Positions 1 through 7,380 of a DNA stretch of 11,974 nucleotides are shown in pieces; within the stretch, counting starts at the first letter, position 1; the number at the start of each line of letters is the position of its first letter. This stretch comes from a bacterium (GTDB taxonomy: Bacteria > Chloroflexota > Chloroflexia > Thermomicrobiales > UBA6265). A program made the translations under genes and the position numbers. The stretch covers positions 1 to 11,974 of the forward strand of contig JAPOLF010000046.1 in assembly GCA_029977305.1 (NCBI GenBank), written 5' to 3'. The notes below the pieces were generated by a model that saw only the letters and a program-made list of their open reading frames with translations, searched no databases and was not told the origin of the DNA.

Positions 1-1
1 T

Positions 2-694
2 GGGTTGGGGAAGATCGATGAGCTGGTGGGGATCGGGTTGGTCATCGCGGGCCTCGCGATCGGGATGCCGGCATTAGCGCGGTTGATGCCCCGCGGGACG
101 TTGATCTCGGCGGCGGGGTTGCCAGCGGCGGTGCTGACGCAGTTGCTCTTGAATCTCGGGATGACCGGGGCGGACACCTTCACGCCGCTCACGCTGGTCG
201 ATGTGCGGGGGACATCGGTGGTGTTCGCGAGTCTGTCGCTGACGATGGTGAGCGTGACGTGGACGATGGGGTCGTGGATCCAGGCCAGGTATTCGCTGAT
301 CTGGTCACGACGGCGATTGATCACCATCGGCTTGCTGGTGGCGACGGTTGCGCCGGTGGGCATGCTGCTGGTGACCACCGGGGCACTTCCGCCATGGGCA
401 GCGGCGGCGGCCTGGGGAATCGGCGGACTGGGGATTGGCCTCTCCTTCTCCACGCTGACGTTGGTGGTGCTAGAAGCGGCCTCGGAGGGGGCGGAAGGCG
501 CGGCAGCGGCTGGCATCCAGTTGGCGAACCAGATCGGATCCGGCTTGGGCGCGGGGATTGTCGGGGCGATCGTGGCGGTCTCCGGGAGCCGTGGGAGCGG
601 GTTGGAGCGCGGATTGGTGGTCAGTTTCGGCGTGATGGCAGCGGTATTGCTTGTCGCGGTGGTGACGGCGCAGCGCGTGCCGGGACGACGCTGA
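2..694 (+). CDS. MFS transporter, C-terminal part (5' end outside window)
   Basis: The frame is open from the left edge to a TGA at 692-694, so only the last roughly 230 residues are present. A TTG at position 5 could be read as a start, but the product would begin in mid-domain. The protein is almost entirely hydrophobic, with about six membrane helices and short basic loops (SRRR near residue 101). The stretch with PLTLVDVRG, then LTMVSVTWTMGSWIQAR, then a long Gly/Ala-rich helix pair resembles the second half of 14-TM DHA2-type drug/proton antiporters. Export of a small molecule across the inner membrane is the family role; the substrate is unknown. The coding strand is rich in G-ending codons like its + strand neighbours, with no sign of transfer. 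An inverted repeat starts at the base after the stop. Confidence 0.8.
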   Translation, partial: GLGKIDELVGIGLVIAGLAIGMPALARLMPRGTLISAAGLPAAVLTQLLLNLGMTGADTFTPLTLVDVRGTSVVFASLSLTMVSVTWTMGSWIQARYSLIWSRRRLITIGLLVATVAPVGMLLVTTGALPPWAAAAAWGIGGLGIGLSFSTLTLVVLEAASEGAEGAAAAGIQLANQIGSGLGAGIVGAIVAVSGSRGSGLERGLVVSFGVMAAVLLVAVVTAQRVPGRR

Positions 695-727
695 ATCTGT
701 GTCAATCTTGGACTGATTGACACAGAT
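695..727. terminator. 13-bp perfect inverted repeat after the MFS stop (terminator or operator)
   Basis: Arms ATCTGTGTCAATC (695-707) and GATTGACACAGAT (715-727) match perfectly around the 7-nt loop TTGGACT. The repeat begins at the base after the MFS stop codon, as a terminator would, but no T-run follows it. The right arm contains the TTGACA -35 box of the next promoter, so it could instead be a repressor operator, or serve both roles. It is much more AT-rich than its surroundings. The sequence shows the repeat; its function is inference. Confidence 0.5.
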
Positions 728-744
728 GCTCATCAGCGTATAGT
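717..744 (+). promoter_or_regulatory. sigma70-type promoter for the DUF4203-like gene
   Basis: A consensus -35 TTGACA (717-722), a 16-nt spacer and -10 TATAGT (739-744) make this the best promoter match in the window. Transcription would start near 751, giving an untranslated leader of about 85 nt to the ATG at 836. The -35 box lies inside the right arm of the 695-727 inverted repeat, so a protein bound to that repeat would block polymerase. Confidence 0.6.
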
Positions 745-835
745 GGGAACCTGCGGGCGGTCGCCGTTCTGGGGTTCGGTGCCGTCTTGAATCGTGTCAG
801 TTGGGCACGGTTCGGGGAAAGCGGATGATAGGCAG

Positions 836-1486
836 ATGGAAATCGTGATGGCCATTCTGCTGGGCCTGATTGGCTTGGCAGTGTGCTTCGTCGGGTTGGA
901 GGTGTTCTTCATCACGCTCCCGATCTGGGGGTTCGTGGTGGGGTTCTTCTCCGGGGCGTCCCTGATCCATGCCTGGATGGGGGGTGGGTTCTTCCAGACG
1001 ACGCTGGGGATCGTGGTGGGACTCGCGCTCGGCGTGTTGTTTGCGATCTTGGCGTACTTCTTCTGGTATTTCGGAGTGGTCTTCCTCTGTGGATCGGTCG
1101 GGGCGATGCTCGGCAACGGGCTGTCGAAGGCGATCGGTCTTGACGCGAACTGGTGGCTCTGGATCGTCGGTCTCGTGGTTGGCGTGCTCTTCGCGCTGGC
1201 GGCGCTTTTCCTGGCGATTCCGGTGTACCTGGTGATCATCAACACGGCGATGGCTGGCGCGGCGGCGATCATCGCGGCGGTGCTGATGCTGTTCGGGCGA
1301 ATCGACCTGAACAGCTTCAACAACGGGCCGGTTGCCGGGACGATCGATTCGTTCGGGTGGTTGGCGACGGTCATCTGGATCGTGCTGGCGGTGCTTGGCA
1401 TGCTTGCCCAGTTGGGCCGGCTGCGGAAGATGGTCGACTTCTCGCTGCCGGAGGAGAAGTGGGTGGTGGCGACCGCCAACCGCTAA
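836..1486 (+). CDS. DUF4203 / TMEM198-like seven-TM membrane protein
   Basis: The product has 216 residues if it starts at the ATG at 836. A GTG at 794 and an ATG at 848 are in frame, and none has a strong ribosome binding site; 836 is chosen because the hydrophobic domain begins there. About seven membrane helices can be drawn (near 5-24, 27-46, 54-74, 76-93, 106-126, 128-153, 174-194), followed by a short basic/acidic cytoplasmic tail. Short Gly-rich, Trp-containing helices and the 7-TM count fit the TM7S3/TM198-like domain (DUF4203), which has no established biochemical role in bacteria. Helices three and five carry a clear internal duplication (GLALGVLFAILAYF at 62-75, GLVVGVLFALAALF at 112-125). 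The gene is probably monocistronic, between its own promoter and the 1517-1548 hairpin. Confidence 0.75.
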   Translation: MEIVMAILLGLIGLAVCFVGLEVFFITLPIWGFVVGFFSGASLIHAWMGGGFFQTTLGIVVGLALGVLFAILAYFFWYFGVVFLCGSVGAMLGNGLSKAIGLDANWWLWIVGLVVGVLFALAALFLAIPVYLVIINTAMAGAAAIIAAVLMLFGRIDLNSFNNGPVAGTIDSFGWLATVIWIVLAVLGMLAQLGRLRKMVDFSLPEEKWVVATANR

Positions 1487-1516
1487 TCCTCGACACCGCA
1501 ATCTCGAGGGATTAAC

Positions 1517-1548
1517 GAACCGGGGGGTGGCTAGCCACCCCCCAGTTC
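1517..1548. terminator. bidirectional hairpin terminator
   Basis: GGGGGGTGG (1522-1530) and CCACCCCCC (1535-1543) pair around a CTAG loop. The stem extends beyond one C/A mismatch by GAAC (1517-1520) with GTTC (1545-1548). It lies between the convergent genes ending at 1486 (+) and 1569 (-), where a shared terminator is expected. There is no T-run on either strand, which is common in GC-rich genomes. Confidence 0.7.
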
Positions 1549-1568
1549 TGCGTTCGGCGGTGATCGGG

Positions 1569-2060
1569 CTAGCGGTGGAAGAGATCGCGCAGGCGATGTT
1601 CCTGCGCGACGGTGATGGTGGTTGATGCGGCGTCGGGAGTGATGCCGGCTTCGCGGAAGGCGTCGGTGACGGCCGGACTGGGTTGGTCGGCGTACAGGAC
1701 GATGAGGGCGGAGGAGCCGGGGGAGATGCCGGCGCGTGCCTCGGTGATAAAGGATTCATCGAGGCCGACGTCCACGGCGTGGCCGATGACCGCTCCGGCG
1801 GCAGCACCGACCACCGCGCCCAGCCATGGTTGGAGGACGAGCCAGCCGATCACCGTTCCGGCGAAGGCCCCCTCGAGCGCACCGACGCCGGTGAGGTTCG
1901 CACCGTGGTCGATCTCCGGGGCGGGTGCTTCCCGGGGCCAGCGGATGCGGGCGATGTCGCGGACGTCGGCGAGATGGAGCGCGGCAAGTCCATCAATGGC
2001 CGCATGGGCGCGGTCGGCGTCATCGGGGCCGGGAAAGTGATAGGCGACGACCGTGGGCAC
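1569..2060 (-). CDS. DUF1269-type glycine-zipper membrane protein
   Basis: The product has 163 residues and starts at the GTG at 2060. The frame runs 30 codons further upstream, but AAAGGAG lies 6 nt before this GTG and the upstream residues look non-coding. Residues 1-50 form a soluble alpha/beta part. Residues 57-95 form a Gly/Ala-rich hydrophobic hairpin (VGALEGAFAGTVIGW, GAVVGAAAGAVIG), and the DVGLDESFI and ISPGSSALIVLY segments follow. This order, with the closing 'pG-S-SALivL' motif, is typical of the DUF1269 family. Those proteins are small, membrane-associated and often found with stress or ion-related genes, but have no proven function. The gene is divergent from the potassium channel, with 122 bp between the starts. 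Confidence 0.75.
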   Translation of the reverse strand: MPTVVAYHFPGPDDADRAHAAIDGLAALHLADVRDIARIRWPREAPAPEIDHGANLTGVGALEGAFAGTVIGWLVLQPWLGAVVGAAAGAVIGHAVDVGLDESFITEARAGISPGSSALIVLYADQPSPAVTDAFREAGITPDAASTTITVAQEHRLRDLFHR

Positions 2061-2066
2061 GTGGTG

Positions 2067-2073
2067 CTCCTTT
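2067..2073 (-). promoter_or_regulatory. ribosome binding site fixing the GTG start at 2060
   Basis: On the - strand this reads AAAGGAG, 6 nt before the GTG. It decides against the longer frame that starts at 2150. Confidence 0.75.
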
Positions 2074-2109
2074 GCTTGGGGCGAGTGCACGGGCGATGAT
2101 GCCGGGTCG

Positions 2110-2139
2110 GGGACCGATGCTGCAACCGGGCCGTACAAT
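2110..2139 (+). promoter_or_regulatory. weak promoter candidate for the potassium channel gene
   Basis: A good -10 box, TACAAT (2134-2139), lies 44 nt before the channel start. The matching -35 region (GGGACC at 2110-2115, 18-nt spacer) fits only the GAC core, so an activator or a different sigma factor is possible. No convincing promoter was found for the opposite gene in this 122-bp divergent gap. Confidence 0.3.
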
Positions 2140-2182
2140 CGACGGTGCATGAGGACCGACGAATCGGCGGGAGGATGACGCG

Positions 2183-2971
2183 ATGTTCGAGCTCACCCGG
2201 GCTGAACGTGCGCGCGCGCTCACCCGTGTCGAACGATTCGGGGAGTTGCCGCTGACGGTGTTGGCGATCGTTGCGGCGACGCTGTTGACGATCCCGATGG
2301 CGGCGACGCTCGAACCCGGATTCCAGACGTGGTCACGGATCGTTCTGGCGTCGGTGTGGATGTTCTACGCCCTGAGCCTGCTGCTGCGCTTGGCCTTGGT
2401 GCCGAATCGGATGACCTATCTGCGGCACAACGTGTTGGATGTGTTGATGCTGGTCTGCGTCCCGGTGCCGATGCTCTGGGCTGCGGCAGCGGTGTTGCGG
2501 AGCGTCGTCGGATTGCGTCGCCTGCTTTCCTCGCGCGGGCTCGGCTACATGATGCTGGCGGGCGCGTTGCTGATCGCGTTCGCGGCGGTGGTGGTGTTGT
2601 CGGTGGAGCGGTCGTCCCCGACGCGGCGCATCATGAACATGCAGGATGCGGTGTGGTGGTCGATGGAGACGGTGACAACCGTCGGCTACGGCGACATGTA
2701 TCCGACGACCCTCGCCGGACGCGGGGTCGGGGTGGGGTTGATGCTGCTCGGGATCGCGCTGTTCGGGGTGATGACGGCGCGATTGTCGGCGTTCTTCGTG
2801 GAAGCGAAGGAAGGGGTGATGGAGCGCGAATTGCGCGACATCGAGCAACGGCTGAACCGGATTGAGCATCACCTTGCGGCGCTGGCGGAAGGTCAGGAGG
2901 CAGCGTACGACGGGGGCCAACCAGATGGATCGGCGACGACTCGCGATGGACGTCAAGTAAAGGTTGATTGA
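2183..2971 (+). CDS. six-TM potassium channel family protein
   Basis: The 262-residue product starts at ATG 2183, with GGGAGGA 7 nt upstream. The K+ selectivity filter is explicit: TTVGYGD at residues 165-171, preceded by the pore helix (DAVWWSMETV). Helices S1 to S4 fall near 23-42, 53-72, 84-100 and 101-115; S5 is near 121-141 and S6 near 178-204. The S4-like segment (VLRSVVGLRRLL) has only three arginines with irregular spacing, so voltage sensing is uncertain. After S6, residues 212-236 (MERELRDIEQRLNRIEHHLAAL) show heptad spacing and probably form a tetramerising coiled coil. The last 25 residues are polar and look disordered. No RCK/TrkA-N ligand domain is present. The protein should form a homotetrameric K+ pore in the inner membrane, setting membrane potential or K+ balance. 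Confidence 0.92.
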   Translation: MFELTRAERARALTRVERFGELPLTVLAIVAATLLTIPMAATLEPGFQTWSRIVLASVWMFYALSLLLRLALVPNRMTYLRHNVLDVLMLVCVPVPMLWAAAAVLRSVVGLRRLLSSRGLGYMMLAGALLIAFAAVVVLSVERSSPTRRIMNMQDAVWWSMETVTTVGYGDMYPTTLAGRGVGVGLMLLGIALFGVMTARLSAFFVEAKEGVMERELRDIEQRLNRIEHHLAALAEGQEAAYDGGQPDGSATTRDGRQVKVD

Positions 2972-2992
2972 TCTTGGCGTCGTCAGCAGAGG

Positions 2993-3583
2993 TCAGGGAC
3001 CGTCGGGAAGATCAGGGTGCACGGTGCGGCGGCGGAAGATGGCGGCCCAATCGACCTGCATCACGGCGATGAGGATTCCGAAACCCACGATCTGCGCGAG
3101 GATGGCAGCACCACCGCCGACGCGACTGGAGAAGAGGTCGCTGAGTTTGGCAACGGTGATGGTCGCGGCTTCGACCCACAGGATGTAACTGACGAACCGG
3201 GCGAGACCGAAGACGAGCAGCAACGGCGGCAGGGGCGCGTTCGCCAATCCGGCGGCGATGAAGAGTTGGCTCGAGGGGACAGGACCGAGCGCGAAGAGGG
3301 CGAGGGCCGGCAGACCGAGCGACGGATGGTGCTCCAACTGGTCAGCGAGGGCGGTGATGTTCGTCTGCCAGCGGGAGGGAATCAGGTTTGGTCCATAGCG
3401 TCGGCTGAGGAGCGCAAGGCAGGCTCGCCCGGTGACCGCGCCGAGGGCGCCGACGGCAGCGAGGACCACGACATTCATCCCGAAGTTGAGATGGAAGAAG
3501 GCGAGGAGCGCCCACGTGGGCGGCATGAAGATGGGGACGATGTTGAGTCCCACCGCGATGGCGAAAATGAGGATCCACTCCAT
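2993..3583 (-). CDS. small DedA/VTT-like membrane protein
   Basis: The frame is open to 3682, but the ATG at 3583 (MEWILIF) has GAGGA 8 nt upstream and starts a hydrophobic protein directly, giving 196 residues. Membrane segments lie near 3-25, 36-58, 90-112, 116-140 and 155-178. The GPVPSSQLFIAAGL stretch (100-113), followed by a Phe/Tyr-rich helix, resembles the re-entrant loop of DedA/SNARE-associated (VTT) proteins. Those are half-transporters or scramblases linked to undecaprenyl-phosphate and lipid flipping. The match is by eye, and the usual acidic and arginine residues of DedA are not all obvious, so the family call is tentative. The gene lies 50 nt downstream of LLM oxidoreductase 1 and is probably cotranscribed with it. 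Confidence 0.6.
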   Translation of the reverse strand: MEWILIFAIAVGLNIVPIFMPPTWALLAFFHLNFGMNVVVLAAVGALGAVTGRACLALLSRRYGPNLIPSRWQTNITALADQLEHHPSLGLPALALFALGPVPSSQLFIAAGLANAPLPPLLLVFGLARFVSYILWVEAATITVAKLSDLFSSRVGGGAAILAQIVGFGILIAVMQVDWAAIFRRRTVHPDLPDGP

Positions 3584-3611
3584 GGCGATGGTCCTCGTGA
3601 AGCGTGCGGTT

Positions 3612-3625
3612 CCCTCCCCGCCCGC
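3612..3625. repeat. REP-like fragment between two - strand genes
   Basis: CCCTCCCCGCCCGC matches a 14-mer at 7550-7563 exactly and resembles the left arm of the full hairpin at 11865-11907. The right arm is missing here, so it looks like a decayed copy. It lies in the 50-nt gap between the LLM 1 and DedA-like genes. Confidence 0.45.
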
Positions 3626-3633
3626 CTGAGCGA

Positions 3634-4605
3634 TCAGTCCGGGGTGGAGGCGTCGACGAGTTCGAGGACGCGGCCGAACCATTCGAGCGATGCCGGGGTG
3701 CAGGGATCGAGGCCGAGGACGAGATGGGAGATGCCGGTCTCGCGGAAGGCAATGATCTGCTCGGCGAGTTGCTCGGGGGATCCGGTGATGGGACTCGGGC
3801 GGACGCCGGTGGCGCCGGGAATCGCGACATTGGTTCCTGCAGTGCGGATGAGGGTCTTGGGATCGCGGCCGACGTCGTGGCAGGCGGCATCGACCGCGGC
3901 CATGAGCGGAGCGATCTGCGCGGGGTCATCGTGCCAGACGGTGTTCCACGCATCGGCGAAGCGGGCGGTGAGGCGGAGCATGCGATGGCCGCTGGTGCCG
4001 ACGAGGATGGGCGGGCCGTCGGGGCGAGGGCCGCGCGGGCGATTCACCGCATCTTGGGCTTGGTGGAACTTGCCGTGGTAGGTGGCGGCGCCGGTGCGGA
4101 GGAGCGGATGGATGATCTCCAGCGATTCCTCGAAGCGGGAGACGCGGTAATCGAAGGGGAAGCCGAACTGGTCGTATTCGGGCTGGTGCCACCCGGCGCC
4201 GAGGCCGAGGATGAACCGCCCTTGGGAGATCTCATCCATGCTCTCGGCCATCTTGGCGATGACGCCGGGGTTTCGGAAACTCGTGCAGGCGACGAGGGCG
4301 CCGATGCTGATGCGCTCGGTGGTGGCAGCGACGCCGGCCATGGTGGTCCAGCACTCCCACACGCCTTCGTTGATGCGGTCGGGTGGGAAGGAGAAGACGA
4401 AGTGATCGGCGAACCACGCGGTGTCGATGCCGACGGCATCGGCGGTGCGGGTGGTCTCGACCATGTCGGCGAAGCGCGGGGTGCCGCCGAAGGCGGACTG
4501 CTCGGAGATCGGGATCATCACGCCGATGGACATGGGACGGCGACCTTGGGGCCAGCGGCGGGCGGAGGCGTTCCAATCGGCGACGACGGTGGCATCGGGA
4601 GACAT
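3634..4605 (-). CDS. LLM-class flavin/F420-dependent oxidoreductase 1
   Basis: The 323-residue product starts at ATG 4605, with a perfect AGGAGG 5 nt upstream. The conserved fold begins only at MSIGVMIP (residue 25), so the first 24 residues are an unusual extension; a start at 4533 has only a distant AAGG. Family marks are the TADAVGIDTAWFADHF region (54-69), the ISQGRFILGLGAGWHQPEY signature (126-144), PPILVGTSG (198-206) and the C-terminal GISHLVLGLD (291-300). These are luciferase-like TIM barrels that use FMN or coenzyme F420 for hydride transfer or monooxygenation of small organic compounds. Cofactor and substrate cannot be told from sequence. The gene is divergent from the CocE-type hydrolase, with 132 bp between starts, and is followed by the DedA-like gene. 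Confidence 0.9.
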   Translation of the reverse strand: MSPDATVVADWNASARRWPQGRRPMSIGVMIPISEQSAFGGTPRFADMVETTRTADAVGIDTAWFADHFVFSFPPDRINEGVWECWTTMAGVAATTERISIGALVACTSFRNPGVIAKMAESMDEISQGRFILGLGAGWHQPEYDQFGFPFDYRVSRFEESLEIIHPLLRTGAATYHGKFHQAQDAVNRPRGPRPDGPPILVGTSGHRMLRLTARFADAWNTVWHDDPAQIAPLMAAVDAACHDVGRDPKTLIRTAGTNVAIPGATGVRPSPITGSPEQLAEQIIAFRETGISHLVLGLDPCTPASLEWFGRVLELVDASTPD

Positions 4606-4668
4606 GGGACCCTCCTGTGGCGCGGCACCTTTAATGGGTGCATCTTCGCATCCCCGGGGCCACGGTGA

Positions 4669-4697
4669 TTGACGACGCAGAGTGCGAGGGCTAGCCT
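4669..4697 (+). promoter_or_regulatory. promoter for the CocE-type hydrolase gene
   Basis: TTGACG (4669-4674), a 17-nt spacer and TAGCCT (4692-4697) place transcription start near 4704, about 34 nt before the ATG. The -10 differs from consensus at three central positions but is nearly the same as TAGGCT at 9968-9973, so it may be a lineage form. No clear promoter was seen for the opposite LLM 1 gene in the same gap. Confidence 0.45.
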
Positions 4698-4737
4698 CCC
4701 CTGACGGCGCAGCAACAGAAAGCTATGGGGATGGACG

Positions 4738-6471
4738 ATGGAGCAGACGGCATACACCCTGCCGGGGTCACCGGTGATCACCGTGGAGACCAATGTCCCG
4801 TGCGCAATGCGCGACGGAACAGTGCTGCGGGCGGATGTCTATCGCCCGGAAGGGGATGAGGCGCTGCCGGTGCTGCTACTGCGCACGCCCTACGGCAAGA
4901 GCAACGGGATGACGATCACCTATGCCCACCCGGCGTGGTATGCCGCGCGCGGGTACATCGTGGTGGTGCAGGACACGCGAGGTCGGTGGGCATCGGACGG
5001 CGAGTTCATGCCGTTCCTGAACGAGACCGAGGACGGGGTCGACACGATCGCGTGGGCGTCTCGGCTGCCGGGGAGCACAGGACAGGTCGGGACGTACGGG
5101 TTCTCGTACGCGGGGGCGACGCAGTTGCTGCCGGCGCGGGAGCGGCCGGAGGGATTGGCGGCGGCGGTGCCGGCGATGACGGGATCGCAGTACTACGAGG
5201 GGTGGACCTACACCGGCGGCGCGCTGAATCTGAGTTTCGCGGCGACGTGGGCGACGGACCTCGCGACGGGGATGGCGCGGCGACGCAAGGATGCGGCGGA
5301 GATCGTGCGGCTCGGGCAGGCGTTCCAGCAGGCGCGGGGGGCGATGGCGGCGTTGCCGCTGAACGCGTATCCGCCGCTGGATCGGGCGAGTGCGCCGTGG
5401 TTCTTCGATTGGTTGGATCACCCGACCTATGACGAGTACTGGCGCCGCTGGAGCATTGATGCGGACTATTCCAAGGTGACGGTGCCGGCGCTGCACATCG
5501 CGGGCTGGTGGGACGTGTTCCTGCGCGGGACGGTGAAGAACTACGTGGGCATGCGCGCGGGTGCGGGAAGCGCCGAGGCGCGGGCAGCGCAGCGGTTGGT
5601 GATCGGGCCGTGGCATCACATGCCGTGGTTCGCGCTGGAGGATGACCCGGGCGAGGACGCGCACCACGCGGTGGTCGACGAGATGCAGATCGCCTACTTC
5701 GACCACGTGCTGAAGGGGAAGCCGCTGGCCGATGACGCCCCGGTGAAGGTCTACGTGCAACAGGAGGGACGCTGGCACTCCTTCCAAGAGTGGCCGCCCG
5801 CGGCAAGTGTGGAAACCTCCTGGCATCTGCATTCGGCGGGGAGTGCGAACTCGCGTTGGGGGGATGGGCAGCTCTCGTTGGAGCCTGCGGGGGAGGAACC
5901 GCCGGACCGGTACGGGTATGACCCCTTGGCGCCGTCGATGAGCCACGGAGGACACTCGTGCTGCTTCGACCACATCTCGCCGATGGGACCGGCGGATCAG
6001 GGAGCGGCGGAGCGGTGGAATGGCATGTTGGTGTACACCTCGCCTCCGCTGGAGCGGGACCTGCTGCTTGTCGGCGATGCGCGGGTGGTGCTGCACGCGG
6101 CGAGTTCGGCGGTCGACACCGACTGGGCGGTGCGGCTGTGCATCGTGAATCCGGACGGGCAATCGACGAATGTGCAGGAAGGGATCGTGCGGGCGCGGTA
6201 TCGGCATGGGACGGATCATGTGGAACTGCTGACGCCACACGAGGTGGAGGCGTATGAGATCCCGCTCGGCCCGGTGGGGATCCTCGTGCGGGAAGGGTGG
6301 CGGATCCGGTTGGACGTGACGAGCAGCGACTTCCCGCTCTTCGATCGGAACATGAATACCGGTGGACCGGCATTCACCGAGGGGGTCGGGGACGCGGTCT
6401 ATGCAACGCAGAGCGTGCTGCATGACGCAGCACATCCATCGAGGTTGATCTTACCAGTAGTGACGGCCTGA
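4738..6471 (+). CDS. CocE/NonD family alpha/beta hydrolase (X-Pro dipeptidyl-peptidase S15-like)
   Basis: The 577-residue product is close to the usual length of the cocaine esterase/S15 family. ATG 4738 has only a weak purine-rich site (GGGGA). An N-terminal strand with V-P-MRDGTVLRADVYRP (20-37) leads to RTPYGK (49-54), whose Tyr52 is the expected oxyanion-hole residue. The nucleophile elbow is GFSYAG with Ser123, the acid is Asp259 in GWWDVF and the histidine is His294 in IGPWHH, so the triad is complete. Residues from about 360 form the C-terminal jelly-roll lid. Family members hydrolyse acyl esters, X-Pro peptides, glutaryl-type amides or beta-lactam esters. There is no signal peptide, so it is cytoplasmic. 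It lies 13 nt upstream of LLM oxidoreductase 2, almost certainly in one operon. Confidence 0.93.
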   Translation: MEQTAYTLPGSPVITVETNVPCAMRDGTVLRADVYRPEGDEALPVLLLRTPYGKSNGMTITYAHPAWYAARGYIVVVQDTRGRWASDGEFMPFLNETEDGVDTIAWASRLPGSTGQVGTYGFSYAGATQLLPARERPEGLAAAVPAMTGSQYYEGWTYTGGALNLSFAATWATDLATGMARRRKDAAEIVRLGQAFQQARGAMAALPLNAYPPLDRASAPWFFDWLDHPTYDEYWRRWSIDADYSKVTVPALHIAGWWDVFLRGTVKNYVGMRAGAGSAEARAAQRLVIGPWHHMPWFALEDDPGEDAHHAVVDEMQIAYFDHVLKGKPLADDAPVKVYVQQEGRWHSFQEWPPAASVETSWHLHSAGSANSRWGDGQLSLEPAGEEPPDRYGYDPLAPSMSHGGHSCCFDHISPMGPADQGAAERWNGMLVYTSPPLERDLLLVGDARVVLHAASSAVDTDWAVRLCIVNPDGQSTNVQEGIVRARYRHGTDHVELLTPHEVEAYEIPLGPVGILVREGWRIRLDVTSSDFPLFDRNMNTGGPAFTEGVGDAVYATQSVLHDAAHPSRLILPVVTA

Positions 6472-6484
6472 AACGAGGGTGACG

Positions 6485-7360
6485 ATGAGCACGAAGATCG
6501 GGGCGGTCTACCCGCAGACGGAGTTTCCGAGTGATCCGGGCGCGCTAACGGCTTTTGCACAGGCGATCGAGGGGATGGGGTATCGCCATTTTCTCGCGTA
6601 TGACCATGTGCTCGGCGCAGGACGGGCGACGCGACCGGATTGGACCGGACCCTATGATGCGGACTCGCGATTCCACGAGATCTTCGTGCTGATGGCGTTC
6701 GTGGCCGCGGTGACGGAGCGGGTGGAGTTGGTGACGGGGGTGGTGATCCTTCCGCAGCGGCAGACGGCGTTGGTGGCGAAGCAGGCGGCGTCGGTCGATG
6801 TGCTCTCGGGTGGGAGGATGCGGCTGGGGATCGGAGTCGGTTGGAATCCGGTGGAGTACGAGGGGCTCGGGAAGGATTTCGCCGATCGGGGGGCGCGCAG
6901 CGAGGAGCAGATCCGGCTGATGCGGGCGCTGTGGGCGGAGAACCCAACCACCTTCCATGGGACGTGGGAGTCGGTGGTGGATGCGGGGATCAACCCGTTG
7001 CCGGTGGCGCGGTCGATCCCGGTGTGGATCGGCGGGTATGTCGAGGCGACGTTGAAGCGGGCGGCGCGGATGGCCGACGGATGGTTCCCGTGGACCGAGC
7101 CTGATGCCGAGATGGAGGGGATGCTGGAGCGGCTGCGGGAGTACACCGTGGCGGCCGGTCGGGCAGCGGATGCGGTGACACTTGAGCCGCAGCTGAATGT
7201 CGGACGGGGGACGGCGCGGGAGTGGTCGGCGTTCATCCAGCGATGGACGGACCTCGGGGCGACGCAGTTCTGCCTGTCGACGCTGGGGAACGGATTCTCC
7301 ACGCCGGATCAGCATCTCGCGGCATTGGAGCGCGCGGCGCTGGAACTCGGGGTCGGGTGA
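6485..7360 (+). CDS. LLM-class F420-dependent oxidoreductase 2
   Basis: The product has 291 residues from ATG 6485, which has GAGGG 5 nt upstream; a GTG two codons earlier lies on that site and is less likely. Residues 1-10 form the first barrel strand, and the LSGGRMRLGIGVGWNPVEYE signature spans 107-126. The short length, early HFLAYDHVLG (35-44) and LEPQLNVG (233-240) fit the TIGR03619-type branch of probable F420-dependent enzymes. The downstream WIGGYVEATLKRAARMADGWFP (181-202) is typical of this branch. It is cytoplasmic. Its 13-nt gap to the CocE-type gene suggests that it acts on that hydrolase's product or prepares its substrate, which is inference. It ends 20 nt from the convergent CPBP-like gene, and no hairpin is visible between them. 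Confidence 0.9.
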   Translation: MSTKIGAVYPQTEFPSDPGALTAFAQAIEGMGYRHFLAYDHVLGAGRATRPDWTGPYDADSRFHEIFVLMAFVAAVTERVELVTGVVILPQRQTALVAKQAASVDVLSGGRMRLGIGVGWNPVEYEGLGKDFADRGARSEEQIRLMRALWAENPTTFHGTWESVVDAGINPLPVARSIPVWIGGYVEATLKRAARMADGWFPWTEPDAEMEGMLERLREYTVAAGRAADAVTLEPQLNVGRGTAREWSAFIQRWTDLGATQFCLSTLGNGFSTPDQHLAALERAALELGVG

Positions 7361-7380
7361 CCGAGGATCGCGTGGGGTGG

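Noticed and set aside
811..821. TTCGGGGAAAG shared with 11833-11843
   Set aside because: An 11-base match is likely by chance in 12 kb of skewed sequence, and the flanks differ.
733..1807. Two long - strand frames opposite the DUF4203-like gene
   Set aside because: The + strand product has coherent membrane helices and a promoter. The - strand products are Pro/Arg/Ser-rich shadows.
3017..4668. Two 354-codon + strand open frames
   Set aside because: They are antisense to the DedA-like and LLM 1 genes, are low in complexity and have no recognisable domain.
4731..4740. ATGGACGATG shared by the starts at 4738 and 10038
   Set aside because: This is a short match around a start codon, with no wider similarity between the two leaders.
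4876..6435. 519-codon - strand open frame
   Set aside because: It is antisense to the CocE-type hydrolase with its complete catalytic triad, and the product is an Arg/His/Pro-rich composition artefact.
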